This document shows positions 38,153 through 46,760 of a DNA stretch of 64,000 bases, piece by piece. The notes below the pieces were generated by a model that saw nothing but the letters and a program-made list of their open reading frames with translations, ran no database searches and was not told the DNA's origin. The position numbers and the translations under genes are program-made. The DNA is taken from positions 1-64,000 of the forward strand of contig CAUFMG010000005.1 in NCBI GenBank assembly GCA_959026725.1. The letters are read 5' to 3'. Each line of letters starts with the position of its first letter. Positions within the stretch are counted from its first letter, which is position 1. This DNA comes from an uncultured Collinsella sp. GTDB lineage: Bacteria > Actinomycetota > Coriobacteriia > Coriobacteriales > Coriobacteriaceae.

Positions 38153-39061
38153 GGCAGCGGTGCGCTCGCTGCATCCACCCCACACGCGTGGCGCAGCGAA
38201 CGCATTGCCTCAACGAGGATGACGCCGGCGATAGCGACCGTAATTGCCACATCGAGCGGCGTGTTCACAAACCAGAGCAACGTCATGAGATACGACCCGG
38301 CATTAAAGGCAAAGTGCAGCAGGATCGTGTAGCGGAGCTTTCCGGTCGTCACGAGCACCCAACCAAAGATGAGGCCGGCGGCACCCGCGTAGCAACCCTG
38401 CACCCAATTCATGTGCATAAAACCGAAGATTGCCGCCCGCAACACAATCGCCGCGGCGATACCCCACGTGCTTGGGGCCGCCCAGGGCACCATGGCTCCG
38501 TCCTGCGCGCTCGCACGACGCCGGCGCTTCCAAAGTGGGCGGCACTGCGGATTAAACGCTCGGAGCGAAAACTCAAAAAATAATGCCGCGCACCAGCAAC
38601 TCCTCGCAAAACGGAGCGCCGAGCACCGTGGTCAGGACAGCAAGAAGGCTGGTATCGCCCATGCCCGTTTCCTCGACGAGCTCGCTATAGTCTGCCGAGA
38701 CCTCGGGCAACAGCGACAGCACGGCGTCGGTCACGTAGCCAACGACCACCTGCAGGGCCAAGCCGATCACGATAACGCAGGCAATGCGCTTCCACGCGCT
38801 ACGCAATCCCCCGCCAAGTGGACGCTCACCTTGCCAGCGCGCGATAAACGACCGCGGCCACAAATAACGCCACCACAGCAGCGCCATCAAAAACGATGCC
38901 GTCTGAGCGGCAGCCTGGAACCATTGGATATCGAGATTGTCGATCGGATAGCCCGTCAGCACCGACACGGCATCGAGAACTGAAAACAGAACCACGCTCA
39001 GGGCTATATCGGCAGCGACAACGCCAAAACAGGCAAGCGCCCACGCCATCGCATTGAGCAT
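38149..39061 (-). pseudogene. CPBP-family intramembrane protease, frameshifted
   Basis: Two minus-strand frames together make one CPBP (Abi/Rce1-type) membrane protease of about 300 residues. The first piece (39061 to about 38573) holds several helices and ends in motif 1, APFCEELLVRGIIF, directly followed by TGA. The second piece continues in the +1 frame with FSLRAFNPQ, then AAIFGFMHMN (motif 2) and LLHFAFNAG (motif 3). The break lies in a run of six T (38575-38580). Five T would restore the frame. A GAGGAGG site precedes the ATG at 39061. It is a recent frameshift, a sequencing error, or less likely a recoding or phase-variable site. Confidence 0.75.
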
Positions 39062-39079
39062 GCCAACCTCCTCAAAACC

Positions 39080-39135
39080 CGGCACTTAGGGACGTTCCTT
39101 AACTGCCGGCTGAAAAGGAACGTCCCCAAGTGCCG
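39080..39135. repeat. Palindrome upstream of the CPBP gene
   Basis: CGGCACTTAGGGACGTTCC (39080-39098) faces GGAACGTCCCCAAGTGCCG (39117-39135), an almost perfect inverted repeat with one mismatch. The loop itself contains AACTGCCGGC, and a third copy of TGCCGGCAGT follows. It lies between the DinJ-like gene and the CPBP start. Confidence 0.8.
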
Positions 39136-39149
39136 GCAGTTTGGGACAG

Positions 39150-39353
39150 TCATTGTTGATGAGAATCGGGCGCAGCGCCAAAAGCCCCGCTCGGCGAGAT
39201 GTCGAACGGGAAGGTGCCGCAGCGATTGAAAGCGGCGATGAACATGCGGATGGCGTTGGACGGTGTGGTGCCCACGAGCTGGGTTGCCGCCGCGAAGGCC
39301 GCCTTTTCCTCGGGCAAAACCTTCGCGACAACCGGGGTCATGTGTTCTGCCAT
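39150..39353 (-). CDS. RelB/DinJ-family antitoxin without a partner toxin
   Basis: A 67-residue ribbon-helix-helix protein. VVAKVLPEEKAAFAAATQLVG and TTPSNAIRMFIAAF form the DNA-binding part, and CGTFPFDIS is the typical DinJ-type end. Such antitoxins normally lie directly before a YafQ/RelE toxin on the same strand. Here only a palindrome and then the CPBP gene follow, so the toxin is missing. An AAGGAA site precedes the ATG at 39353, and the ORF upstream of it looks non-coding. Confidence 0.75.
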   Translation of the reverse strand: MAEHMTPVVAKVLPEEKAAFAAATQLVGTTPSNAIRMFIAAFNRCGTFPFDISPSGAFGAAPDSHQQ

Positions 39354-39476
39354 GGCGCTTCCTTCTTGAAACGACGGTGGTGCGGATGGATGCGGGCCAC
39401 GCGGCTGGGCGACGGGCTGTGAAGGCAACCCGATTGGCCCGCATCTGGAGTTTGTTCTACGGCGTTGGTATTACTT

Positions 39477-39495
39477 GGTAATCCTAAGTATTACC
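39477..39495. promoter_or_regulatory. Operator-like inverted repeat near the antitoxin gene
   Basis: GGTAAT (39477-39482) and ATTACC (39490-39495) flank seven bases, and a further TTGGTATTAC lies just left. The place, 125 bases before the antitoxin ATG in an AT-rich patch, suits an autoregulatory site. Confidence 0.3.
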
Positions 39496-39579
39496 CCGTA
39501 GATAGAATACCATACCCGACCCCATGGAGACAGAAGAAAACGAATCATTTTATTGTTGAGTTAGCGCCTGAAATGGCTT

Positions 39580-40959
39580 TTAGAGCGTGATGATGTCCGA
39601 GATATTGAGGGCCTGAGCGTCGACGGCATCGTGTGTAGCAAGCAACAGCATGCGGCCGTCGAGCAAGTCGAGCACGATCTCGGCGCATGCGTCGCGCGCA
39701 GCGGTATCTAGGCCGGTAAAGGGCTCGTCCAGAATCACTGCGCCGCCCGGACACAGCAGGGCTCGGGCAATCTCGACACGACGGCGCTGTCCACCCGAAA
39801 GCTCGGCCACGCGGGCATGCACATCGACCCCCGGCACCAGCAGGCGCAACAGGGCCGCGGCACTCGAGGCGTCCACGCGCGCGTCGGCGCACACCAGCAC
39901 GTTATCCAAAGCCGAGGCGCCCTCTACCAGGCGCACATCCTGAAACACCATGGAGCACGGCGCGCACTCCCCCGCCGCCAGCGCAAGCAGCGTCGACTTG
40001 CCCACGCCCGAGGTGCCCATCACACAGATACGCCCACCCGCAGGCACGTTGAGCACCAGCCCGTCGAGCGCCGGCGCCCAGGGCGCACGATCGCCCACGG
40101 CAAGCGCAAGCTCCGCCGCAGCGCCGGCGCCAGCAGGGTCGCCCGAACGCCCGCGAGTACCACGCCCATGTGCCCACACGGCAGCACGCCACGCCGCGGG
40201 CCCCGAAGCCCGCAGCAACCACACCAGCACACGCTCGCATGCCCGCGATGCCGCCACGACCAACACGGTCCAAGCCAGCAGGTCAGCCGTCTCGATGAGC
40301 AGCTTCGCCTGATAGATGCGCTCGCCCACGGTGCCCGTCGCCATGCCGATCAGCTCCGCCGCCACGCCGGCCTTCCAGCTCATGCCAATCACGGCGCGGG
40401 CGCACGAAAGCACAAACGGCAGGACTTCGCGCCAGGTGTGGGCACAAAACAGTCGCCAACCCCGCACGCCATGCAGACGAAACATCTGCTCCAGCGGCTT
40501 ATCCGCTTGCGTCAAACCCTCGACCAGCGAAAAATACACGCCCGGAAGCGCCATCAAAAAGACCGCCGCAATGCTCACGCGCGCCGACCCCAGCCAAATG
40601 AGCAGCAGGACCACCACACAGGCAACCGGCGTCGCCTTAACAAACGAAAGCGCCGGAGCCACCAAGCGGACAAACGCCTGCGAGCGCGACGAAATTCCGG
40701 CCAGCAAACCACCGCACACCGCGGCAAGCGCCAAACCGCCTAGAATCCGCGCACCCGAGCCCGCCAGAATCGCCCACGTGCCGGCATCGCATACCAGCCG
40801 CAGCAACGCCACCACAACAGCACCCGGACCCGGCAAAATCAGCGGCTGTGCCACCAGCGCCGCCGCGAAGACCCACACGGCAAGCCAAAAGGCGGCGACG
40901 GCACCTGCTGCCGCCACCGCCTTCATACGCTCTGTCATTTGTCGAGCAAACACACGCAC
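39580..40959 (-). CDS. ABC transporter permease fused to its ATPase
   Basis: A 459-residue fusion. Residues about 10-255 form an importer permease of the SsuC/TauC/ThiX type (about six helices, with the coupling motif in GMSWKAGVAAELIG). Residues about 275-459 form the ATPase: Walker A MGTSGVGKST, signature LSGGQRRRVEIARAL, Walker B AVILDEPF and the H-loop THD. In relatives these are separate chains. The ATPase is short. The GTG start at 40959 lies 3 bases after the stop of the substrate-binding protein, with a GGAG site inside that stop region. The substrate is unknown. It is last gene of the hydrogenase-linked operon. Confidence 0.88.
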   Translation of the reverse strand: MRVFARQMTERMKAVAAAGAVAAFWLAVWVFAAALVAQPLILPGPGAVVVALLRLVCDAGTWAILAGSGARILGGLALAAVCGGLLAGISSRSQAFVRLVAPALSFVKATPVACVVVLLLIWLGSARVSIAAVFLMALPGVYFSLVEGLTQADKPLEQMFRLHGVRGWRLFCAHTWREVLPFVLSCARAVIGMSWKAGVAAELIGMATGTVGERIYQAKLLIETADLLAWTVLVVAASRACERVLVWLLRASGPAAWRAAVWAHGRGTRGRSGDPAGAGAAAELALAVGDRAPWAPALDGLVLNVPAGGRICVMGTSGVGKSTLLALAAGECAPCSMVFQDVRLVEGASALDNVLVCADARVDASSAAALLRLLVPGVDVHARVAELSGGQRRRVEIARALLCPGGAVILDEPFTGLDTAARDACAEIVLDLLDGRMLLLATHDAVDAQALNISDIITL

Positions 40960-40962
40960 GGG

Positions 40963-42018
40963 CTACTCCATGTAGTAGAAATCGTCAGCCGGAAGTTTAC
41001 CACCCACGGCGCTCGCGTCCGCGTCGGCCAGCACCTGCAGATACCCACTAAGTGCCGCCTTCATATCCTTGCCCGTCTGGCACACAAGCATGCACCCGGG
41101 AATCGCCTTCTCGGCAATCTTGGCGTTGTCCACGATGCCAGCATCGACCACGGCCTGCGCCCAGTCTGCCGGCGCCGCATTGACGGCCTTAACACTCGCC
41201 GCATGGCAGCGCAAGAATTCCGCCACGGCCTCGGGATGCTCCTCGGCAAAGGCACGGCGCACCACGGTTACGCCCGTCAGCAAACGGGAGCCCGTGTCGC
41301 CCGCCAGCTCATCCCACACATCGGTCAGGCTTACCGGCGCCGACAGCTTGCCTCCGCTCTTTGCAATGGCAGCGGTCTTGAAGGGCTCGGGCAGCACGCC
41401 CACAGCAGACGGATCGGCAAGCAGCGCCGAGAGCACCTCGGTGGGCTCGCTCTTAAACTCAAGCGCCACCTGACCGGTCAGGCCCGCGCGCTCCAGCAGA
41501 TAGTTCATGACGTACTCCGGTGTGGTGCCCTTGCCCGTCATGTAGACGGTACGACCCGCCAGGTCACCAAACGAAGTCACGTCCGCGTCGCCCGTCACCA
41601 CGCTCAGCACGCCAAGCGTATTGATATCAATGACCTGTACCGCACCCTCGGTCTTGTTGTAGAGAACGCTCGCCACGTTGGCGGGTACCAAGGCAATGTC
41701 GACATCGCCCTGAATCACCTTGGGCACGATCTCGTCGGCGGCAGTGTTGATCGCAAAGTCGAACTCATTGTCTGTCTCGCCATCGGCTGCCTGGTCCATA
41801 AACTGCACCAGACCGATCGACGTCGGACCCTTGAGCGAGGCGACGTGCACCTCGACCGGCTCTGCGGCAGCACCGGCGCCGTCCGTGGCAACCGAGCCCG
41901 CGGCGGACCCGGCACCGGCAGCCCCGCCGCCACAGCCCGCGAGCGCAAGTGACAGGGCGCCCGCGGCGAGCGCCGAGGCAAACCCCCGGCGCGACATCTC
42001 AACATCAAACGCGCGCAT
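40963..42018 (-). CDS. ABC transporter substrate-binding lipoprotein (NMT1/SsuA-like)
   Basis: A 351-residue extracytoplasmic binding protein. The signal has a twin-arginine motif and lipobox, MSRRGFASALAAGALS then LALAGC, so Tat export and lipid anchoring at the Cys are expected. The mature part shows the two-lobe periplasmic-binding fold of the NMT1/aliphatic-sulfonate group (PTSIGLVQFMDQA, then ALVPANVASVLYN and YMTGKGTTPEYVMNYLL). Starts at 42027, 42018 and 41994 are possible; 42018 gives a reasonable distance from GAGGGG. Its start overlaps or abuts the hydrogenase stop, so it is translationally linked to hydrogenase expression. Confidence 0.85.
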   Translation of the reverse strand: MRAFDVEMSRRGFASALAAGALSLALAGCGGGAAGAGSAAGSVATDGAGAAAEPVEVHVASLKGPTSIGLVQFMDQAADGETDNEFDFAINTAADEIVPKVIQGDVDIALVPANVASVLYNKTEGAVQVIDINTLGVLSVVTGDADVTSFGDLAGRTVYMTGKGTTPEYVMNYLLERAGLTGQVALEFKSEPTEVLSALLADPSAVGVLPEPFKTAAIAKSGGKLSAPVSLTDVWDELAGDTGSRLLTGVTVVRRAFAEEHPEAVAEFLRCHAASVKAVNAAPADWAQAVVDAGIVDNAKIAEKAIPGCMLVCQTGKDMKAALSGYLQVLADADASAVGGKLPADDFYYME

Positions 42019-42020
42019 CG

Positions 42021-43832
42021 CTAGCATGTCCCCTCGTTAGGCATCGACCAGGCATGATGGTCGGTATGCAGCAACTCCTCGGCCAGCGGCGAGAGCGGCG
42101 CGCCCAAAAACTCGCGGTAGCACGCCTGGACATCGGGATTCTCGTGCGAGAAACGAATGTCCGCCTTCGCATCCAGGCTCCACAGCACCAGGCCACGCTC
42201 AGCCGCCAGCTCGCAGCCGTCGTGGATGGGCTGACCGCCGCCACCGACGCAGCCGCCCGGGCACGCCATGACCTCAACAAAGTCATATCTCACACGGCCG
42301 TCGCGAATCGCGTCGAGCAGACGGGCGGCGTTGCCCAGCCCGTGCGCCACGGCGACGCGCACCTTGGTACCGTCGATATCGGCCACGGCCTCCTTCCAGC
42401 CCTCGAGTCCGCGCACGTCAGTGAAGAAGTCGGCATCCGGGTTCTTGCCCGTCACCAGGTAATATGCCGAGCGCACGGCGGCCTCCATCACGCCGCCCGT
42501 GGCGCCAAAGATCACACCCGCGCCCGTGCCAAAGCCCAACGGCGTATCGAGCGGCTCCTCGACCAGCGTGTCAACGCTCACGTGGCTCGCGCGGATCATG
42601 CGCACCATCTCGCGCACCGTCAGCGCAACGTCCACGTCGGGCGCGCCGCCCTCGCCCATCATGCTCGGCAGCGCACACTCGGCCTTCTTGGCCGTGCATG
42701 GCATAACGGACACCACGAACAGACGCTCGGGCTCCACGCCCAGCACCTTGGCGTAGTAGGTCTTGGCGATAGCGCCGAACATCTGCTGCGGCGACTTTGA
42801 CGTGGACAGGCTGTCGACAAACTCGGGGTAACGTGCCTTCACAAAGCGCACCCAGCCCGGGCAGCAGCTCGTAAACATGGGCCAGCCGCGGCTGTCGCCC
42901 TCACCCTTAGCGGCGGCGCCCAGGCGCTCGAGCAGCTCGGAGCCCTCCTCCATAATGGTGAGGTCGGCCGAGAAATCGGTATCGAACACATACTCAAAGC
43001 CTACGCGGCGCAGCGCGCAAGCCAGACGCTCGACGGTTGCCTCCTCGCGCGGAATGCCGAGCTCCTCGCCCCAAGCACTACGCACGGCCGGCGCGATCTG
43101 CACCAGCACGATCTTGTCGGGATTAGCGAGCGCGTCAAACACGGTCTCGGTGTCGTCGCGCTCGCGCAGCGCGCCCGTCGGGCAATGCGTGATGCACTGG
43201 CCGCACGCGACGCAATCGGTCTTGCCGATCGGCACGCGCCCGCGGGTGCCCACGGCGGTATGCGTGGCGCGGTTGGTCAGGTCCCAAATCCCTAGGCCCT
43301 GTACGCTCTCGCACACCTTGATGCAGCGCATGCATTTAATGCACTTGTCGTTTTCGCGGATGATGGGGAAATCGAAATCCCAGCCCTCGCCCGCCAAATG
43401 CCTTTGATACGGCAGATAGAAAATGCCCAGGTCGTTGGCAATGGTCTGCAGGTTGCAGTTACCGCTGCGCACACAGCTCGTGCAGCGTGAATCGTGCTGC
43501 GAAAGCAGCAGCTGCACGTTGGTGCGGCGCGCCTCGCGGGCCTTGGGGCTGTTGGTGTGGACCACCATGCCATCGAGCACGTAGTTGTTGCAGGCGGCAA
43601 CCAGCTGGTCGCAGCCCTCAACCTCGACCACGCACACGCGGCAGCCGCCGATCTCGTTCAGATCGCGCAGGTAGCACAGGGTGGGAATCTGGATGCCGAC
43701 GGACTTGGCCGCGTCCAGGATCGTGGTGTGCTCGGGCACCACGACCTCGCAATTATCGATAGTGAGCTTGACCATATTGAGTGCTCCGCTTTCGGTGTTA
43801 TCGCTGACAGTGGGGTTGTTGAGCTCTACCAT
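42021..43832 (-). CDS. [FeFe] hydrogenase catalytic subunit with ferredoxin domains
   Basis: A 603-residue H2-evolving or H2-oxidising enzyme. The N-terminal 2Fe-2S domain (CYLRDLNEIGGCRVCVVE) is followed by a His/Cys cluster region (CTSCVRSGNC) and two 4Fe-4S motifs (CIKCMRCIKVCE and CVACGQCITHCPTG). The three H-cluster motifs are intact: TSCCPGW near 320, MPCTAKKAE near 376, and MACPGGCVGGGGQP near 521. The ATG at 43832 overlaps the upstream stop by 7 bases after a GGGAGGA site; a second start at 43775 is possible. The flavoprotein before it makes this a group A2-like complex, in which a GltD-type subunit links it to NAD(P)H. Maturation genes hydEFG are not in the window. Confidence 0.93.
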   Translation of the reverse strand: MVELNNPTVSDNTESGALNMVKLTIDNCEVVVPEHTTILDAAKSVGIQIPTLCYLRDLNEIGGCRVCVVEVEGCDQLVAACNNYVLDGMVVHTNSPKAREARRTNVQLLLSQHDSRCTSCVRSGNCNLQTIANDLGIFYLPYQRHLAGEGWDFDFPIIRENDKCIKCMRCIKVCESVQGLGIWDLTNRATHTAVGTRGRVPIGKTDCVACGQCITHCPTGALRERDDTETVFDALANPDKIVLVQIAPAVRSAWGEELGIPREEATVERLACALRRVGFEYVFDTDFSADLTIMEEGSELLERLGAAAKGEGDSRGWPMFTSCCPGWVRFVKARYPEFVDSLSTSKSPQQMFGAIAKTYYAKVLGVEPERLFVVSVMPCTAKKAECALPSMMGEGGAPDVDVALTVREMVRMIRASHVSVDTLVEEPLDTPLGFGTGAGVIFGATGGVMEAAVRSAYYLVTGKNPDADFFTDVRGLEGWKEAVADIDGTKVRVAVAHGLGNAARLLDAIRDGRVRYDFVEVMACPGGCVGGGGQPIHDGCELAAERGLVLWSLDAKADIRFSHENPDVQACYREFLGAPLSPLAEELLHTDHHAWSMPNEGTC

Positions 43833-45658
43833 TCCAGGTTCCTCCCTCCGCGGAACGCGCCAAAACCAAAGTGGTCGCAACGCAGGCAGCGGCTTGCCTC
43901 CTGGCGCGCCTCCTCCTCGGTAAGGCCCTGCTCGACCAGATTCCAATCGTGAATACGCTCGCCGGCCTCGCGCTCACCCAGCTCGCAGCGGCCGCACTCG
44001 TGCTTGCCCTTAAACTGAACGGTCGGCAGCTCCACGTCGAGCTTGATCTTGTGGTCGAAGCCCAGATAGCGGTCGATGTTTGCCGAAGCCACGCGGCCGG
44101 CGTTGATGGCACGGATGACGGTGGCGGGGCCGGTCTGGCAGTCGCCGCCGCTAAAGAGGCCATCGAAGTTGGGCACGGCACCGTCCGAGTCGGTGACCAC
44201 GCAACCCCACTTGCAGGCGATGCCCATGTCCTCAAACGGCTTGGAATCGATGTCCTGGCCAATGGCGACAAACACGCGCTCGCAGGGGATGACGCGCTCG
44301 GGCGTAGCGGCGGCACGCGGAGCCGGACGACCGCGGCGGGGCTCGCCGATAATCTGCGGCTGCACGCGCAGGCCGTTCACGCGACCGTCCTCGCCCGTCT
44401 CGATGGCGAGCGGCGCCGTGAGCTCCAGAACCTCGCAACCCTCGGCCTGGGCGCCGGCGATTTCGGCGTCCTGAGCCGTCATATCGCAGATGCGACAGCG
44501 GTAGACGATGCTTACCTTTTCGGCGCCGCAGCGCACGGCGGAGCGCGCCACGTCCATGGCCACGTTGCCGCCGCCGATGACGCACACGCGCTGGCCGCTC
44601 AGGTCGGGCAGTTCGTCGTCACCGATGGCACGCAGCATCTTGACGGCCGACTCCACGCCGGGCGCCTCTTCGCCCGGAAGGCCGAGCTTCTTATCGCTGT
44701 GGGCACCGATGGCCAGGTAGACGGCATCGAACTCGTCGCGCAGGCGGGCAAGCTCCTCGCCGTTGACGGAGTGATCGAGCTCAACGTCGATGCCGGCGCT
44801 CAAGATCCAGTCGATCTCGGCCTGCAGGCGCTCGCGCGGCAGACGATAGCTGGGGATGCCGTAGCGCAGCATGCCGCCCAAGTGGTGGCGCTGCTCAAAA
44901 ATGGTCACCTTGTGGCCCATCACGGCCAGGTAGTAGGCACAGGAAAGGCCAGCCGGGCCGCCGCCGATCACGGAGACGCGCTTACCGGTGTTGTCCACTA
45001 CATGCGGCTTGTGGTCGTTGAGGTCGCTGTGCTCAACGGCAAAACGCTTGAGGGCGAGGATGTTCATGGGGTCGTCGACCATGCCACGGCGGCAATGCAT
45101 CTCGCAGGGATGCTCGCACACCAGGCCGCAGACGAGCGGCAGCGGGTTATTCTTGCGGATGACCTTGACGGCATCGGCATAGCGGCCGGCCTCGACGAGC
45201 GAAATGTACCCGGGAATGTCGACGTGCGCCGGACAGCCCGAGACACACGGGACGCGGGCCTCGCGGTCAAAGCCGCAGGAGTGCTCGCGAATGTGATGCT
45301 CAAAATCGTCGCGGAAGCCGCGAATGGCCGTGAGCGCCATGGCGCCGGCCTCGTAGCCGATGGCGCAATCGCTCGAAAGGTAGATGGTGCGGGCGGTGCG
45401 CTCAATCAGGTTGAGTGTGGACTCATCGGCGCGCCCTTCGAGCACATCGGCGAGCAGGTCGCTCAGCGCGCTTAGGCCCACGCGGCAGGGCGTGCACTTG
45501 CCGCAGCTCTGGGTGGAGCACAGGTTGACGAGCGCTGCCGTAAACTCCACGGGACACGGGGCGAGCGAGCTCACCGCCAGACGACGTCCGAGCGCATCGT
45601 GCAGGTCGTCCATGACGGCCTGAGCGTGGCTGCGTTCCATTACATGCAGTCGAGCCAT
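43826..45658 (-). CDS. NuoF-type Fe-S / GltD-type FAD oxidoreductase partner of the hydrogenase
   Basis: A 610-residue flavoprotein. The N terminus has the NuoF-type 4Fe-4S motif (SCGKCTPC, Cys 52, 55 and 58, with a fourth Cys in SDCAIGYE). A GltD-like module follows: Fe-S motifs (CVSGCPAHVDIPGY, CEHPCEMHCRRG), FAD loop VIGGGPAGLSCAYYL and NAD(P) loop VIGGGNVAMDVARS. The C-terminal end adds CGRCELGE and CLRCDHFG, two more Cys pairs. The FMN-binding part of NuoF is missing. It probably passes electrons between NAD(P)H and the hydrogenase encoded next. GAGGGGAT precedes the ATG at 45658. First gene of the operon. Confidence 0.88.
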   Translation of the reverse strand: MARLHVMERSHAQAVMDDLHDALGRRLAVSSLAPCPVEFTAALVNLCSTQSCGKCTPCRVGLSALSDLLADVLEGRADESTLNLIERTARTIYLSSDCAIGYEAGAMALTAIRGFRDDFEHHIREHSCGFDREARVPCVSGCPAHVDIPGYISLVEAGRYADAVKVIRKNNPLPLVCGLVCEHPCEMHCRRGMVDDPMNILALKRFAVEHSDLNDHKPHVVDNTGKRVSVIGGGPAGLSCAYYLAVMGHKVTIFEQRHHLGGMLRYGIPSYRLPRERLQAEIDWILSAGIDVELDHSVNGEELARLRDEFDAVYLAIGAHSDKKLGLPGEEAPGVESAVKMLRAIGDDELPDLSGQRVCVIGGGNVAMDVARSAVRCGAEKVSIVYRCRICDMTAQDAEIAGAQAEGCEVLELTAPLAIETGEDGRVNGLRVQPQIIGEPRRGRPAPRAAATPERVIPCERVFVAIGQDIDSKPFEDMGIACKWGCVVTDSDGAVPNFDGLFSGGDCQTGPATVIRAINAGRVASANIDRYLGFDHKIKLDVELPTVQFKGKHECGRCELGEREAGERIHDWNLVEQGLTEEEARQEASRCLRCDHFGFGAFRGGRNLEW

Positions 45659-45888
45659 AAGATCCCCTCTCACATGGCAGCCCGGAGGCGAGGCCGGGCG
45701 AAATTGCTACACGCACAACACTGACCTAAAAAGTTGTGAGGTCTCCATACGGTTCGGCAGACGGTATAAAATGTCACCCTCAGCGGTGAAATAGAACATT
45801 ACCGCAGATAAATGCCATATTTGATAAAACGCGTTACCAAATTGCAATATTCAATGTGAAAAAGAGCGCCTTACTATTTTTCCTTTTT

Positions 45889-45950
45889 GATCCGTTTTCC
45901 TCCGTCTCCTTCGGATCACATGATCCCTTGGGAACGGAGGAAAACGGATC
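45889..45950. repeat. Palindrome upstream of the hydrogenase operon
   Basis: GATCCGTTTTCCTCCGT (45889-45905) and ACGGAGGAAAACGGATC (45934-45950) are perfect 17-base complements, and a smaller GGATCACATGATCC lies inside. The flanks are T-rich on both outer sides, so it may terminate transcripts of the EFR1 gene on the minus strand. The remaining gap, 45674-45888, is AT-rich and should hold the hydrogenase promoter. Confidence 0.8.
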
Positions 45951-45998
45951 GTTTTTGGTGCAAAAGGGCCAGGTTTGTTTGCACCAATCTCACTTGCG

Positions 45999-46760
45999 CT
46001 AGATGAAGAGCTCGCATTCCTTCCGCGCGACGCAAACCTTGCTCAGCATCTGGGAAACAGCGGATAGTTTGTTGGAATCAAGCTTGCGAGCACCTCGCGG
46101 ACATACGGCGATGCAGCGCATGCAGGAGATGCACGCCTCGCCAGCTGCTCGTTTGGGGTCACTCTTGTCGATAGCGCAAACGGGGCACGCCGCGGCGCAT
46201 GCACCGCAGGAGACACAATCCTCTGTTGCCTCGGGTGCCATGCGGTGACCTCCGGCTTGTTTATAAGGACGATTGCCGGGGATAGAGGGCCCGGACGCAT
46301 CCTCAGCCAACAGCTTTTGCTGAATTTGCTGCGCAAACTCTGCGAGCTGCGCCGCATCCTGCGCATCCGGACGACCGGCAGCAAACTGTCGCGCAATGGA
46401 ATGTTCTGCAATGGCCGCAACTGCCGCGATCACCCGGAATCCCGCATGCTTCGCAACGTCCTCCAGCTCTACGAGCGTGTCCTCAAACGCGCGGTTTCCG
46501 TAGACGCACACCAGAACGGCCCGCGCTCCGTTGCCGTGAACCATGCCCAACCGGTCAGCCACCACAGCCGGGATTCTACCGGCATACGCCGGCACAGAGA
46601 TTACGGCCACGTCGTCCTCAGTCATCGAGACAGCGCTGAAATCTAGCCCGCTATCGGTCAGATCGACGGTAACGGTATTCTTGTCCAGTGCCCCGGCCAC
46701 AAGGCCAGACACCTTCTGCGTTCCACCCGTCGGACTAAACACAATTTCGAATACGCTCAT
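45999..46760 (-). CDS. EFR1-family flavodoxin-like ferredoxin protein
   Basis: A 253-residue protein with an N-terminal flavodoxin-like domain (FSPTGGTQKVS phosphate loop, VPAYAGRIP, VYGNRAFEDTLVEL) and two C-terminal 4Fe-4S motifs (CVSCGACAAACPVCAID and CISCMRCIAVCPRGARK). This is the EFR1 architecture. It probably shuttles low-potential electrons, and its place before the hydrogenase operon suggests a related role. The palindrome at 45889-45950 separates the two, so they need not be one transcript. Confidence 0.88.
   Translation of the reverse strand: MSVFEIVFSPTGGTQKVSGLVAGALDKNTVTVDLTDSGLDFSAVSMTEDDVAVISVPAYAGRIPAVVADRLGMVHGNGARAVLVCVYGNRAFEDTLVELEDVAKHAGFRVIAAVAAIAEHSIARQFAAGRPDAQDAAQLAEFAQQIQQKLLAEDASGPSIPGNRPYKQAGGHRMAPEATEDCVSCGACAAACPVCAIDKSDPKRAAGEACISCMRCIAVCPRGARKLDSNKLSAVSQMLSKVCVARKECELFI

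Noticed and set aside
38573..38580. Programmed +1 frameshift of the prfB kind in the CPBP gene
   Set aside because: UUU UGA is a possible slip site, but no ribosome-site-like stimulator lies at the right short distance. A simple homopolymer change explains it better.
39062..39149. Truncated toxin partner of the DinJ-like antitoxin
   Set aside because: The gap is filled by a palindrome and shows no coding-like frame.
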